Below are positions 51,321-58,142 of a DNA stretch of 64,000 bases, piece after piece. Below the pieces are notes generated by a model. The model was not told the DNA's origin. It did no database searches and saw only the letters and a program-made list of their open reading frames with translations. The position numbers were made by a program, and so were the translations under genes. The stretch's first letter is position 1, and each line of letters starts with the position of its first letter. This DNA is from Litchfieldella anticariensis FP35 = DSM 16096 (GTDB lineage Bacteria; Pseudomonadota; Gammaproteobacteria; Pseudomonadales; Halomonadaceae), in contig NZ_KE332377.1 of the NCBI RefSeq assembly GCF_000409775.1, positions 248,001 through 312,000 on the forward strand. Reading direction: 5' to 3'.

Positions 51321-51989
51321 ATGCGAAAAGTGATTGTCGGCGCCATGGTGTCACTGGATGGCGTCATGCAGGCGCCCGGTGGGCCTCAGGAAGATCCGAC
51401 CGGCGGATTCAGCTACGGCGGCTGGGTCGCGCCGCTGGCGGATGAGGTGTTCGGCGAAGAGATCGGCAAGATGTTCAGTCAGCGGTTCGACCTGCTGCTC
51501 GGACGGAAGACATACGAGATCTTCGCCGCTCACTGGCCGTATGCCGAGGACGGGCCTGATGATTCCATCGCCAAGACCTTCAATTCGATCAAAAAGTACG
51601 TTGCGACCCGAAAGGGGCTGGAACTGACCTGGAAGGACTCGGTGGCCCTCCGTGACGCGGCGTCCGATGTCGCCAGGCTGAAGCAGGAAGACGGACCAGC
51701 ACTAGTTACACAAGGCAGCACCGACCTGATCCGAACGCTGCTTGCGAGCGACCTCGTCGACGAGATCAATCTATTCATATTCCCGGTCGTGCTTGGGAGA
51801 GGCAAGAAGCTGTTTGACGATGGCGCGAAGGCAGCGGCGTTCAAACTGGCCGCCAGTCGAGTGTCGCCCAGCGGTATTGTGATCGCGCATTATGTGCGCG
51901 ATGGCGCGGTGAAAACCGGCGACTTTGCCATGGATCCCCCCACGCCGGCGGAAGTCGCACGGCGTGAGAAGATACAGCGAGAGGGCTAG
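51321..51989 (+). CDS. Dihydrofolate reductase-like (RibD C-terminal) protein
   Basis: The 222-residue protein starts MRKVIVGAMVSLDGVMQAPGGP and contains FDLLLGRKTYEIFAAHWPYAED near residue 58 and LVTQGSTDLIRTLLASDLVDEINLFIFPVVLGRGKKLFDDG near 125-165. This is the RibD C-terminal reductase fold found in many stand-alone YyaP/YwjB-like proteins. It probably uses NADPH; the substrate is unknown. It lies after an attC right half-site and may be a cassette, although its composition is GC-rich. Confidence 0.88.
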   Translation: MRKVIVGAMVSLDGVMQAPGGPQEDPTGGFSYGGWVAPLADEVFGEEIGKMFSQRFDLLLGRKTYEIFAAHWPYAEDGPDDSIAKTFNSIKKYVATRKGLELTWKDSVALRDAASDVARLKQEDGPALVTQGSTDLIRTLLASDLVDEINLFIFPVVLGRGKKLFDDGAKAAAFKLAASRVSPSGIVIAHYVRDGAVKTGDFAMDPPTPAEVARREKIQREG

Positions 51990-52000
51990 CGGTCGGGGGT

Positions 52001-52021
52001 GAAAAGCTGGCGGCATTCGCC
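52001..52021. repeat. Displaced half of the 32379 terminator
   Basis: The 21 bases from 52001 are the exact reverse complement of 32389-32409 (one arm plus loop of the terminator behind the DUF1428 gene). The second arm is missing here, so no hairpin forms. It marks an end of a past rearrangement or a shared repeat family. Confidence 0.5.
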
Positions 52022-52119
52022 TTGGATGGGACTCACAACCACGGCGGCGCTACCTGGCCCGAGTCTTTCGGAGTTATGGGCTGCCGGTTATGGGTGACTC
52101 AAAACGATGGAGAAGTGAC

Positions 52120-52605
52120 ATGGCGACACCAGCAAAGAACACAGTTTGCCTTTGGTTCGATGGCGACGCCGAGGATGCAGCGCGATTTTACGCAAAGACC
52201 TTTCCCGATTCATCCGTTGGTGCAGTGCATCGCGCACCGGGAGACTTTCCGTCGGGAAAGGAAGGGGACGTGCTGACCGTCGAGTTTACCGTAATGGGCA
52301 TTCCGTGCCTCGGGCTCAACGGCGGGCCTGCGTTCAAGCATAACGAAGCGTTCTCGTTTCAGGTTGCAACGGTTGACCAAGCCGAAACGGATCACTACTG
52401 GAACGCGATAGTCGGCAACGGCGGCCAGGAGAGCGCGTGTGGCTGGTGCAAGGACAAATGGGGATTATCCTGGCAGATTACGCCGATTGCCCTGACGAAA
52501 GCGTTCACCGATCCCGATCGCGCTGCTGCCAAGCGCGCGTTCGATGCGATGATGCAGATGAAAAAGATCGACATCGCGGCAATCGAAGCGGCGCAACGTG
52601 GCTGA
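52120..52605 (+). CDS. PhnB-like VOC protein (3-demethylubiquinone methyltransferase-like fold)
   Basis: The ATG at 52120 (MATPAKNTVCLWFDGDAED) is preceded by AGAAG. The 161-residue product reads AARFYAKTFPDSSVGAVHRAPGD, FTVMGIPCLGLNGGPAFKHNEAFSFQV and GWCKDKWGLSWQITP, the usual pattern of the PhnB/3-dmu-9_3-mt subgroup of VOC proteins. These have a paired beta-alpha-beta fold, often metal-independent. The name methyltransferase is historical. Function is unknown. The integrase remnant follows on the other strand. Confidence 0.88.
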   Translation: MATPAKNTVCLWFDGDAEDAARFYAKTFPDSSVGAVHRAPGDFPSGKEGDVLTVEFTVMGIPCLGLNGGPAFKHNEAFSFQVATVDQAETDHYWNAIVGNGGQESACGWCKDKWGLSWQITPIALTKAFTDPDRAAAKRAFDAMMQMKKIDIAAIEAAQRG

Positions 52606-52684
52606 GGTGGCATCTTTGAAGTGGGCGACCCGCGGAAGCTTTCGTTGGCGTTGCCCTCAACGTTGCGGTTGGCTACGGTAGGAA

Positions 52685-52794
52685 AAAAGCCGCAAAGATG
52701 GCTTAGGTATTCACAAGGTACGCATGGACTGCCGCATTACGGATGATGCGCCACATCATCCATTCTGCCGGGTAGGGGCGGTAGCGTTCCCATC
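52685..52794. repeat. Structured dispersed repeat, copy D, at the broken end of intI
   Basis: The copy has AAGCC-GCAAAGAT-GGCTT (hairpin with different bases from the other copies but the same place), GGACTGCCGCA, a perfect variable hairpin GGATGATG-CGCCA-CATCATCC, and CTGCCGGGTAGGGGCGGTAGCG. It overlaps the last codons of the truncated integrase frame, so it forms the breakpoint where intI was cut. Confidence 0.7.
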
Positions 52795-53079
52795 CCCTTG
52801 AGTTTTGCCTTCCTTCTTCTGGAGTTCCGAGCCATACATCAAGGTCGCCATCAAATGCATGGGGCCTGACAGCTCGTTCAGCACGCGCATCACCTCTGCG
52901 TGGGATAGCACCACCGGCAGCCGACGAGGGCGCTTGGCGTGCGAGAACTCGCCAATATCTCCGAGAGGCTGATCGAGCACATGGCGCTTCACTCGCATGG
53001 TAGCCTTCACTCGATCCATCAGCTTCGGTGGTTTGCTGTGCGTGTCCATACGCGGCTCTTTCGGTTTCTGGATATACAT
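52756..53079 (-). pseudogene. Integron integrase (intI) remnant, doubly deleted
   Basis: The minus-strand frame of 107 residues starts MYIQKPKEPRMDTHSKPPKL and keeps MDRVKATMRVKRH, the start of the N-terminal domain, then jumps to VLDQPLGDIGEFSHAKRPRR, LPVVLSHAEVMRVLNEL and MHLMATLMYGS of the catalytic domain. The SAM-like core-binding region is missing, and after MYGS the sequence is replaced by repeat D. The catalytic HxxR and tyrosine and the IntI-specific insertion are absent. It cannot recombine. The order on the map, intI reading away from attI and the cassettes, is that of a normal integron. Confidence 0.82.
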
Positions 53080-53083
53080 ACAG
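53068..53083 (-). promoter_or_regulatory. LexA-box-like site over the intI start
   Basis: On the minus strand, CTGTATGTATATCCAG has the form CTGT-N8-CCAG, one base from the LexA consensus CTGT-N8-ACAG. It overlaps the intI start codon. SOS control of integron integrases through such a site is well established, so this is probably the old regulatory site. Confidence 0.65.
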
Positions 53084-53099
53084 TATTATTGGATTGGTT

Positions 53100-53284
53100 C
53101 CAGCAAAACGCGCAAGCACGCGAAGCCCGCATAGATAGCCTAGGCTATTCTTAGATTACTATTGTAAATCAAGGGGTTAGATGAAAAGTCACGCTTGATA
53201 ATATTGTTGAATGCGCAGGCGCGTTCAAGTCAATAAACGAGTGCGCCGTCTAATACCTGTTGAACAAATGCTGAACAGTTAGGC
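53100..53284 (+). other. Probable attI region and first cassette junction
   Basis: This A+T-rich intergenic stretch lies between the intI start and the first cassette. It ends in GTTAGGC (53278-53284), a perfect GTTRRRY core site, 33 bp before the first cassette gene. A second possible weak site is GTTGAAC at 53259. The exact length of attI cannot be set from sequence alone. Confidence 0.6.
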
Positions 53285-53316
53285 TTAACACGACGCTCAT
53301 CACATATCAGGGGCTT

Positions 53317-54348
53317 ATGGCAAAAATAATTGCAGAGAATTACTGTTCTGAAAGGGTTCATATCAAAGAGCTACAAAAGTTGCTTTCAGATGCTCAAGCT
53401 AACGTTGATGTGGCGACGGCTTATATCACTGATACAAAGCTGTTGGGGGCATCAAACAATATAAAGGTGCGATTGCTAACATCAGTTTCTTGTGCGGACT
53501 TGATTTCTGGTGCAACAAGCTTAGAAGCACTTCGTTGGCTTTACAACAAAGGCATCAATATTCGAGTTTTGCCTAGTTACCCTAAGTTTCATGCCAAGGT
53601 ATATATTGCTGATAGAAGAAAGGCTGTTATTTCATCTGCGAATTTAACTAATAATGGCATTAACAATAATATTGAAGTAGGTGTTGCTCTTGAGGATGGG
53701 CAGTCACAACAACTGCATGATTGGTTTGAGTCGATTTGGTCTGAAGCATCACCGTTAACGCATGACTTGCTTAACTCATTATCCAAATATACTGATGAAA
53801 TTGAGCATGAATTATCAGCCCTAAAACAAAAAATAAGAAAGTTTGATAAGCATATCAATTCAACTATATCTAAGCCCAATGAATCGCGCTTACTTGAATT
53901 TGACGATGGCTCTCGACAGTTTTTCATTTGTAATAGTGATCGCCGAAATGGAACTAGAACAGCTGATGGTGGACACTTGCATGAAGAATTAATGTTGTCT
54001 CTTGGTACGGCTATGGCTTGGGAGAAATTTAGATACTCTGAACATATGTCAAGAGCAAGAGTAGGCGATATTATTTTCCTTTTCGCTAAGCGGAAAGGCG
54101 TCATTGCTGTGGGTGTTGTGGTTGAACCAGTAAAGGTGGCAGACGGGGAAAGCAAGAAACAATTATCACCAGTTTCAGATACAACTGAATGGCGAATCTC
54201 GGTCAATTGGATAACCCAGCGCAATAAATCCTTAGCGTATCACCTTGATAACCCACCGCTTTGTACATTCATGGATATATCAGCTGAAAAGCATAGAGCT
54301 CTTAGGTTTGGTGTTTTAAGTTACTTTTCTGAGGTTGGTTCAGCCTAA
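53317..54348 (+). CDS. Phospholipase D-type nuclease fused to an EVE/PUA-like domain (first cassette)
   Basis: The 343-residue protein has an N-terminal PLD-like domain: VDVATAYITDTKLL near residue 31, then a single HKD motif FHAKVYIADRRKAVISSANL near 90-110, followed by a helical linker (140-180). The C-terminal part, from about 200, reads FFICNSDRRNGTRTADGG.. and FRYSEHMSRARVGDIIFLFA, with KGVIAVGVVVEPV, resembling EVE/PUA-like domains that bind modified bases. A single-HKD nuclease joined to a base-reading domain recalls modification-dependent restriction enzymes such as the BfiI layout. The gene is A+T-rich and directly follows attI, where cassette expression is usually strongest. A defence role is inference. 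Confidence 0.7.
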   Translation: MAKIIAENYCSERVHIKELQKLLSDAQANVDVATAYITDTKLLGASNNIKVRLLTSVSCADLISGATSLEALRWLYNKGINIRVLPSYPKFHAKVYIADRRKAVISSANLTNNGINNNIEVGVALEDGQSQQLHDWFESIWSEASPLTHDLLNSLSKYTDEIEHELSALKQKIRKFDKHINSTISKPNESRLLEFDDGSRQFFICNSDRRNGTRTADGGHLHEELMLSLGTAMAWEKFRYSEHMSRARVGDIIFLFAKRKGVIAVGVVVEPVKVADGESKKQLSPVSDTTEWRISVNWITQRNKSLAYHLDNPPLCTFMDISAEKHRALRFGVLSYFSEVGSA

Positions 54349-54369
54349 CAAGGCATTTAAGAGTGATTC
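54343..54369 (+). other. Left part of a long attC, split by an IS element
   Basis: GCCTAAC (54343-54349) overlaps the stop codon of the nuclease cassette and continues AAGGCATTTAAGAGTGATTC. The rest of the site resumes at 55640. The wording matches the long attC sites that I associate with vibrio chromosomal integrons. Confidence 0.75.
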
Positions 54370-54423
54370 TGGACTTCCCCCACTTCAGTGGACACGCATC
54401 GCTAACCGCTATGGAGGTGAACG

Positions 54424-54792
54424 ATGCCGGCAATGAATACGGGGAAGAAGACTCAAAAGTATTCGGTTGAATTCAAGGTCAAAGCTGTCCAGTGGAGCCA
54501 TCAGTCCCACCGAAGTGTCAAAGGCGTAGCCGAAGCGCTGGATATTCACCCCTTCATGCTGTCACGCTGGCGCAAGGAATACCGGGAAGGGAAATTTGCC
54601 ATGAGCAAGCCGAAGGCGCCGCCAGACGCCAAGAAGCAACTGAAAGAACAGGATGAGATCAACCGTCTCAAGCGCCGAGTCGCTGAGCTGGAAGAGGAGA
54701 ATGACATCTTAAAAAAGTGGCAACGTTTCCAGGCGGAAGCACGCAGGAAGCCTTCCGGTTCGTCTGGAAACACCGGGAACGATACTCCGTAA
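54424..54792 (+). CDS. IS3-family transposase OrfA
   Basis: The 122-residue protein has a helix-turn-helix near residues 15-55 (YSVEFKVKAVQWSHQSHRSV and EALDIHPFMLSRWRKEYREG) and a leucine-zipper-like stretch (INRLKRRVAELEEENDILKK) used for oligomerisation. A slippery AAAAAAG at 54711-54717 lies in the overlap and would move ribosomes into the orfB frame by -1 to give the OrfAB transposase. Confidence 0.93.
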   Translation: MPAMNTGKKTQKYSVEFKVKAVQWSHQSHRSVKGVAEALDIHPFMLSRWRKEYREGKFAMSKPKAPPDAKKQLKEQDEINRLKRRVAELEEENDILKKWQRFQAEARRKPSGSSGNTGNDTP

Positions 54793-55601
54793 AGGCGCTG
54801 TGCCGTCATTTGAAGGTCTCTCGGTCAGGCTACTATGCGTGGTTGCATCGCAAGCCTAGTCAGCGAGCAGTGCAAAATGCAGAGCTGTTGGGCCACATTC
54901 ACCGAATCTACACCGCTAGCCATCATCGCTACGGTAGCCCCAAGGTTTACCAGGCACTCCGTCGCGAAGGGATAGTGGCCAGCGAAAATCGGATCGCGAG
55001 GCTGATGCGGGAATGGGGCATGAAAGCTCGTGTGAGTCGCGTGTATCGCCGTTTGCTCAAACGCCGGGAGGAGTTGAAGGCTCTCCCCAATCACCGCTTG
55101 GTGGAAGCGAAGCCGGTCGGCATCGATCAGCAGTGGAGCAGTGATGTCACCTATATCAGGCTGGGGCGACGCTGGGTGTATCTAGCGGTAGTGTTGGATC
55201 TGTACTCGCGCCGGGTGATTGGCTGGCAACTGGCGGAACGCTTGGATGGTGATTTATCCCGGGGCGCGCTGAGACAGGCATTCACTTCGCGGCAACCGGC
55301 ACCAGGACTACTGCTTCACACGGATCGAGGTGTTGAATATCGCGCACGAAAAACCCAAGCGTTGCTACAACGCCACCAAGTACGCCACAGCATGAACCGC
55401 CCAGGCCAATGTACCGACAATGCCGAGGTTGAGTCCTTCTTCAAGACATTGAAGGGCGAACTGTTACACGCCACCAGCTTTGTGACCATCCGCCAATTGC
55501 GAAAACATATAAGGAATTACATCGATAGATTCTACAACACCCAGAGGCTACACAGTGGCCTTGGTTATCAGACTCCGCGAGAGTTTGAGGCCGTCATGTG
55601 A
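54717..55601 (+). CDS. IS3-family transposase OrfB (DDE catalytic part)
   Basis: The 294-residue frame, -1 relative to orfA, contains YSVKALCRHLKVSRSGYYAW, HHRYGSPKVYQALR and the rve-type catalytic core. The DDE residues are in QWSSDVTYIRLG, LLLHTDRGVEY and NAEVESFFKTLK. It ends with YNTQRLHSGLGYQTPREFE, typical for the family. It is probably made mainly as the OrfAB fusion by frameshifting. Confidence 0.93.
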   Translation: MATFPGGSTQEAFRFVWKHRERYSVKALCRHLKVSRSGYYAWLHRKPSQRAVQNAELLGHIHRIYTASHHRYGSPKVYQALRREGIVASENRIARLMREWGMKARVSRVYRRLLKRREELKALPNHRLVEAKPVGIDQQWSSDVTYIRLGRRWVYLAVVLDLYSRRVIGWQLAERLDGDLSRGALRQAFTSRQPAPGLLLHTDRGVEYRARKTQALLQRHQVRHSMNRPGQCTDNAEVESFFKTLKGELLHATSFVTIRQLRKHIRNYIDRFYNTQRLHSGLGYQTPREFEAVM

Positions 55602-55639
55602 GAATAGAGCGTGTCCATTTTTTTGGGGGAGCATCATTC

Positions 55640-55740
55640 CCAACACTTGGCATTTTCGGTTCTAGGTTGGGTTTCGTGTTTACGGTGCTGTGGTTTAGGT
55701 TTGGTGGTGGCGTTGCTCACACCTTAATGCGGCGTTGGGC
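55640..55740 (+). other. Right part of the interrupted long attC
   Basis: After the duplicated TTC the site continues CCAACACTTGGCATTTTCGG and ends TTAATGCGGC then GTTGGGC (55734-55740), a perfect GTTRRRY core. Joined to 54343-54369 it gives an attC of 128 bp. ACACCTTAATGCGGC and GCCTAACAAGGCATTTAAG have the usual partly complementary ends. Confidence 0.75.
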
Positions 55741-55766
55741 TGCATGATACCGATGTCGACAGCGGC

Positions 55767-56468
55767 ATGGAGGAAGTGGTGAGGGTTTACTTCAGGGCGC
55801 CGGAACTACGTCAGGCAACGGATATTAAGTTGTTATCTATGTTCGGAGCCGAAATGTTCCCAGGCTTCCTTTGCCTGCAGTCAGGTGAAAATGAGCTGCG
55901 TCTCGGGGTCGATGGTAGCACCACTGATCCCGAAGCAGAGGCGCTTGCCGGGGAACGCTTCCAGATCCTTCTGGGCGTCCTCCGGTCTTGGAGCGCACTA
56001 GCGGGGCAGCGAACCGACGAGCTCAATACGACCATCGGACGAGGGCCGATAACAGACAACAATGGCAATCAAACCGTAAGAGTCGGATCTGTGCACGAGT
56101 ATCAAGGCACTGAGGACGAAATAATAAGTTATGCCAAGTGCGCAAAGCGCGCGTGCGAGCGTTCCGAGTGCGTGCGCAATGCGCTATGGCTGAATGGGCG
56201 CCGGGATCGAAACGCTGCAGATTACTACATGATCTACGAGTATGCGAAACAAGAATTCGGCAAAGATGCGGACATTGCGTCGGCGCTCAACGTAACGTGC
56301 AAAGACCTTGAGAGACTACGATGCTCCGCGAACAACCTTGCACCCAGAGAGGGTGGTCGGCATGCGAAAGCATCTAGACCAGTCGCTTGGAGTTTGGGCA
56401 ACCAGAAGGAGTTTGTAGCGAGATTCATTAGGGCATGGGTTACATATTCAGGGGCACCTAGCATATGA
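55767..56468 (+). CDS. Hypothetical cassette protein
   Basis: The 233-residue soluble protein begins MEEVVRVYFRAPELRQATDI and contains FQILLGVLRSWSALAGQRTDE, a CAKRACERSECVRNALWLNG region with three cysteines near residue 130-140, and an all-helical C-terminus. No family was recognised, and no signal or membrane segment is visible. It is placed between the long attC ending at 55740 and the site at 56491, so it is a cassette gene. The start could be the ATG at 55767 or an internal one. Confidence 0.55.
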   Translation: MEEVVRVYFRAPELRQATDIKLLSMFGAEMFPGFLCLQSGENELRLGVDGSTTDPEAEALAGERFQILLGVLRSWSALAGQRTDELNTTIGRGPITDNNGNQTVRVGSVHEYQGTEDEIISYAKCAKRACERSECVRNALWLNGRRDRNAADYYMIYEYAKQEFGKDADIASALNVTCKDLERLRCSANNLAPREGGRHAKASRPVAWSLGNQKEFVARFIRAWVTYSGAPSI

Positions 56469-56490
56469 ACCAAGAGCATCCGATGTTGCC

Positions 56491-56534
56491 GCCCAACAAA
56501 GCCATCCAGTCGCCGCTGTGCTTCGCCGTTATCT
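56491..56534 (+). other. attC-like site, short or truncated
   Basis: GCCCAAC (perfect RYYYAAC) is followed by AAAGCCATCCAGTCGCCGC and ends at CGTTATCTG, where the right core is imperfect. At 44 bp it is shorter than usual, so part of the stem may be lost. Confidence 0.55.
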
Positions 56535-56536
56535 GA

Positions 56537-56920
56537 ATGAGGAAATCGCTAGTGCAGAATAAATCTATAAATTTCGCAGATAAGCTCAGCCTGTTTGCAG
56601 AGCAATGGTCACCTAAAGTAGTGGCAGAGATGAACGACTATCAGTTCAAACTGGTGAAACTGGAGGGTGACTTCGTATGGCATGATCATCAGGACACTGA
56701 TGAAACCTTCATTGTTTTGAAGGGATCTCTTCGTATTGATTTTAGAGATGGCTACGTGAATCTGTCTGAGGGCGAAATGTATGTCGTGCCCAAGGGCGTT
56801 GAGCACAAACCTTATGCTGAAAATGAAGTCGAGGTAATGCTGATCGAGCCTAAGGGTGTCTTGAATACAGGAGACGGCGAAATAAATGAGCGTACCGCCA
56901 CCAATGACGTATGGATATGA
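56537..56920 (+). CDS. Cupin-domain cassette protein
   Basis: The 127-residue protein has a single cupin barrel with both metal motifs: WHDHQDTDETFIVLKGSLRI near residue 48 and GEMYVVPKGVEHKPYAENEV near 80. The metal ligands HxH, E and H are all present. The group includes phosphomannose isomerase-like and mannose-binding cupins of unknown substrate. The ATG at 56537 follows the attC-like site directly, and another site follows the stop by 6 bp, so the cassette is compact. Confidence 0.88.
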   Translation: MRKSLVQNKSINFADKLSLFAEQWSPKVVAEMNDYQFKLVKLEGDFVWHDHQDTDETFIVLKGSLRIDFRDGYVNLSEGEMYVVPKGVEHKPYAENEVEVMLIEPKGVLNTGDGEINERTATNDVWI

Positions 56921-56925
56921 CGATC

Positions 56926-56973
56926 ATATAACGAAGCAATGCACGCGACAAGCGTGTGATTGCGGCGTTAAAT
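56926..56973 (+). other. attC site after the cupin cassette
   Basis: ATATAAC at the left and GTTAAAT at the right enclose GCAAT-G-CACGC, a GACAA loop and GCGTG-TG-ATTGC, which pair except for the usual unpaired extra bases. The right core fits GTTRRRY; the left core has one mismatch. Confidence 0.7.
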
Positions 56974-56989
56974 ACAGGGAGGCACCGAG

Positions 56990-57502
56990 ATGCGGTGTGC
57001 AATGACAGGGCTGCCCATCAGTGATCCATCTGATGGTATTTGGGATGATGGTGAATGGATTAGCTGGCAGTGGATTAACGGCCAACTGCATGAGCAAGAC
57101 CTGAAGTCTGAGTTTCCCAATGCTCCCATCGAAATTATCAAAGTGTTTGAGGACTTGGTTTATTCCGCAGCCGAGTACCACGAGCTCACTGGTCGTTACC
57201 TTCAAATTTGGGGAGAACTCGGTGAGCTTTACGCTGAGATAAAATATGGGATCGAACGCCATCGCCCTGGTATGGCCGGCTCAGATGGTCGCATGGGGAA
57301 CGACTGGGTAGAGATCAAGACGATTTCTCCTGAAAAGGGTAAAGGTAAGGTGTTGGTCAAGAGGGCGGGCAATTTCAACAAGCTACTCGTTGTCAAAATA
57401 GACGAGAGCTTTCAGTTTGAATCCCGAATGATTGACCGAAAAAAGCTTGGTAAGGGAAAAGGTAAAAACGCCAGCTACTCATGGGGCTCAGAATCTGAGT
57501 AA
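56990..57502 (+). CDS. Cassette protein with a PD-(D/E)xK-like motif
   Basis: The 170-residue protein has an N-terminal helical half (WINGQLHEQDLKSEFPNAPI) and a core with GELYAEIKYGIERHRPGMAGSDGRMGNDWVEIKTISP in parts near residues 75-120. The GND-x-VEIKT arrangement could be the D..ExK site of a PD-(D/E)xK nuclease, followed by VLVKRAGNFNKLLVVKID. I associate this pattern with DUF6998, but the match is from memory. If correct, this is a small nuclease or restriction-like protein in the array. Confidence 0.6.
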   Translation: MRCAMTGLPISDPSDGIWDDGEWISWQWINGQLHEQDLKSEFPNAPIEIIKVFEDLVYSAAEYHELTGRYLQIWGELGELYAEIKYGIERHRPGMAGSDGRMGNDWVEIKTISPEKGKGKVLVKRAGNFNKLLVVKIDESFQFESRMIDRKKLGKGKGKNASYSWGSESE

Positions 57503-57648
57503 ACCTGTATTTGACCAGTCGCTGTAGTACGCGGCCGATGGCCGCCGGACGCTCTTTTCATTGTGGCTACGCCTCCATTACAAGGGCGCTGCTAAGCTTC
57601 GCGCATGGCCTGTATCACTAACCGCAGAATTCTTAGAGAAAGAAGATC

Positions 57649-58038
57649 ATGGCAAAGTATCTAATTTCATTCCCCAGTGCTGCAATGAATGTACCCGACA
57701 GTGAGTGGGAGGCGGTGGGTCGAGACGCTCATGCCGTGATACGCGAGGCGAAGGAAGCGGGCGTCTACGTTTTCGGCGGTGGTATTGATGAAACCGTACC
57801 GCCCGTTCTAGTTTCGGCCAATGGTTCAGTCGCTGAGGGAGGCTACCCGTGGGCGCCTCCGCTCAATGGTGGATTCACTGTACTTGAGCTGCCTTCAAGT
57901 AAGGAGGCCATCGCATGGGCCGCACGTATCGCGAAAGCGTGTCGCGTGATCAGGAGCTTCGAGTATTCGGGTTTGATCCAGAGTCGTGAGGTCGGAGTGT
58001 TGCAGTACATTCTGCTAGCTAACATCCCAAATGCCTAA
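57649..58038 (+). CDS. YCII-related cassette protein
   Basis: The 129-residue protein begins MAKYLISFPSAAMNVPDSEW and contains EAGVYVFGGGIDETVPPVLV and NGGFTVLELPSSKEAIAWAARIAKAC, the ferredoxin-like YCII fold. Family members are small dimeric proteins of unclear role, some with peroxidase or dehalogenase-like relatives. A 146-bp gap (57503-57648) separates it from the preceding gene with no clear attC. A good attC starts at its stop codon. Confidence 0.8.
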   Translation: MAKYLISFPSAAMNVPDSEWEAVGRDAHAVIREAKEAGVYVFGGGIDETVPPVLVSANGSVAEGGYPWAPPLNGGFTVLELPSSKEAIAWAARIAKACRVIRSFEYSGLIQSREVGVLQYILLANIPNA

Positions 58039-58103
58039 CAAAGCAATGCAAGGGATATCTAAAAGCTGTCACCATTTAGCTACCCCTGATTGCGGTGTTA
58101 GGC
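58033..58103 (+). other. attC site, well formed, 71 bp
   Basis: GCCTAAC (58033-58039) and GTTAGGC (58097-58103) are perfectly complementary core sites. Inside, GCAAT/ATTGC, AGGG/CCCT and AGCT/AGCT pair, with a 10-nt loop and small unpaired bases. This is the clearest attC in the window and overlaps the stop of the YCII gene. Confidence 0.9.
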
Positions 58104-58142
58104 CACTTCCCAGACATCACAAGCCCGGCGCCAGGAGACGCA

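Larger units (their letters stand above)
54370..55636 (+). mobile_element. IS3-family insertion sequence, complete, 1267 bp
   Basis: The element is bounded by imperfect inverted repeats that share TCCCCC at positions 7-12 and TGGACACGC at positions 20-28 from each tip (left tip TGGACTTCCCCC, right tip reverse complement TGATGCTCCCCC). A 3-bp direct repeat TTC flanks it (54367-54369 and 55637-55639). It carries overlapping orfA and orfB with an A6G slippage site. Both reading frames are intact, so it may still move. It interrupts an attC site. Confidence 0.92.

Noticed and set aside
57503-57648. An attC site between the PD-ExK-like and YCII genes
   Set aside because: Short palindromes occur (CGGCC-GAT-GGCCG), but no RYYYAAC or GTTRRRY core pair could be placed.
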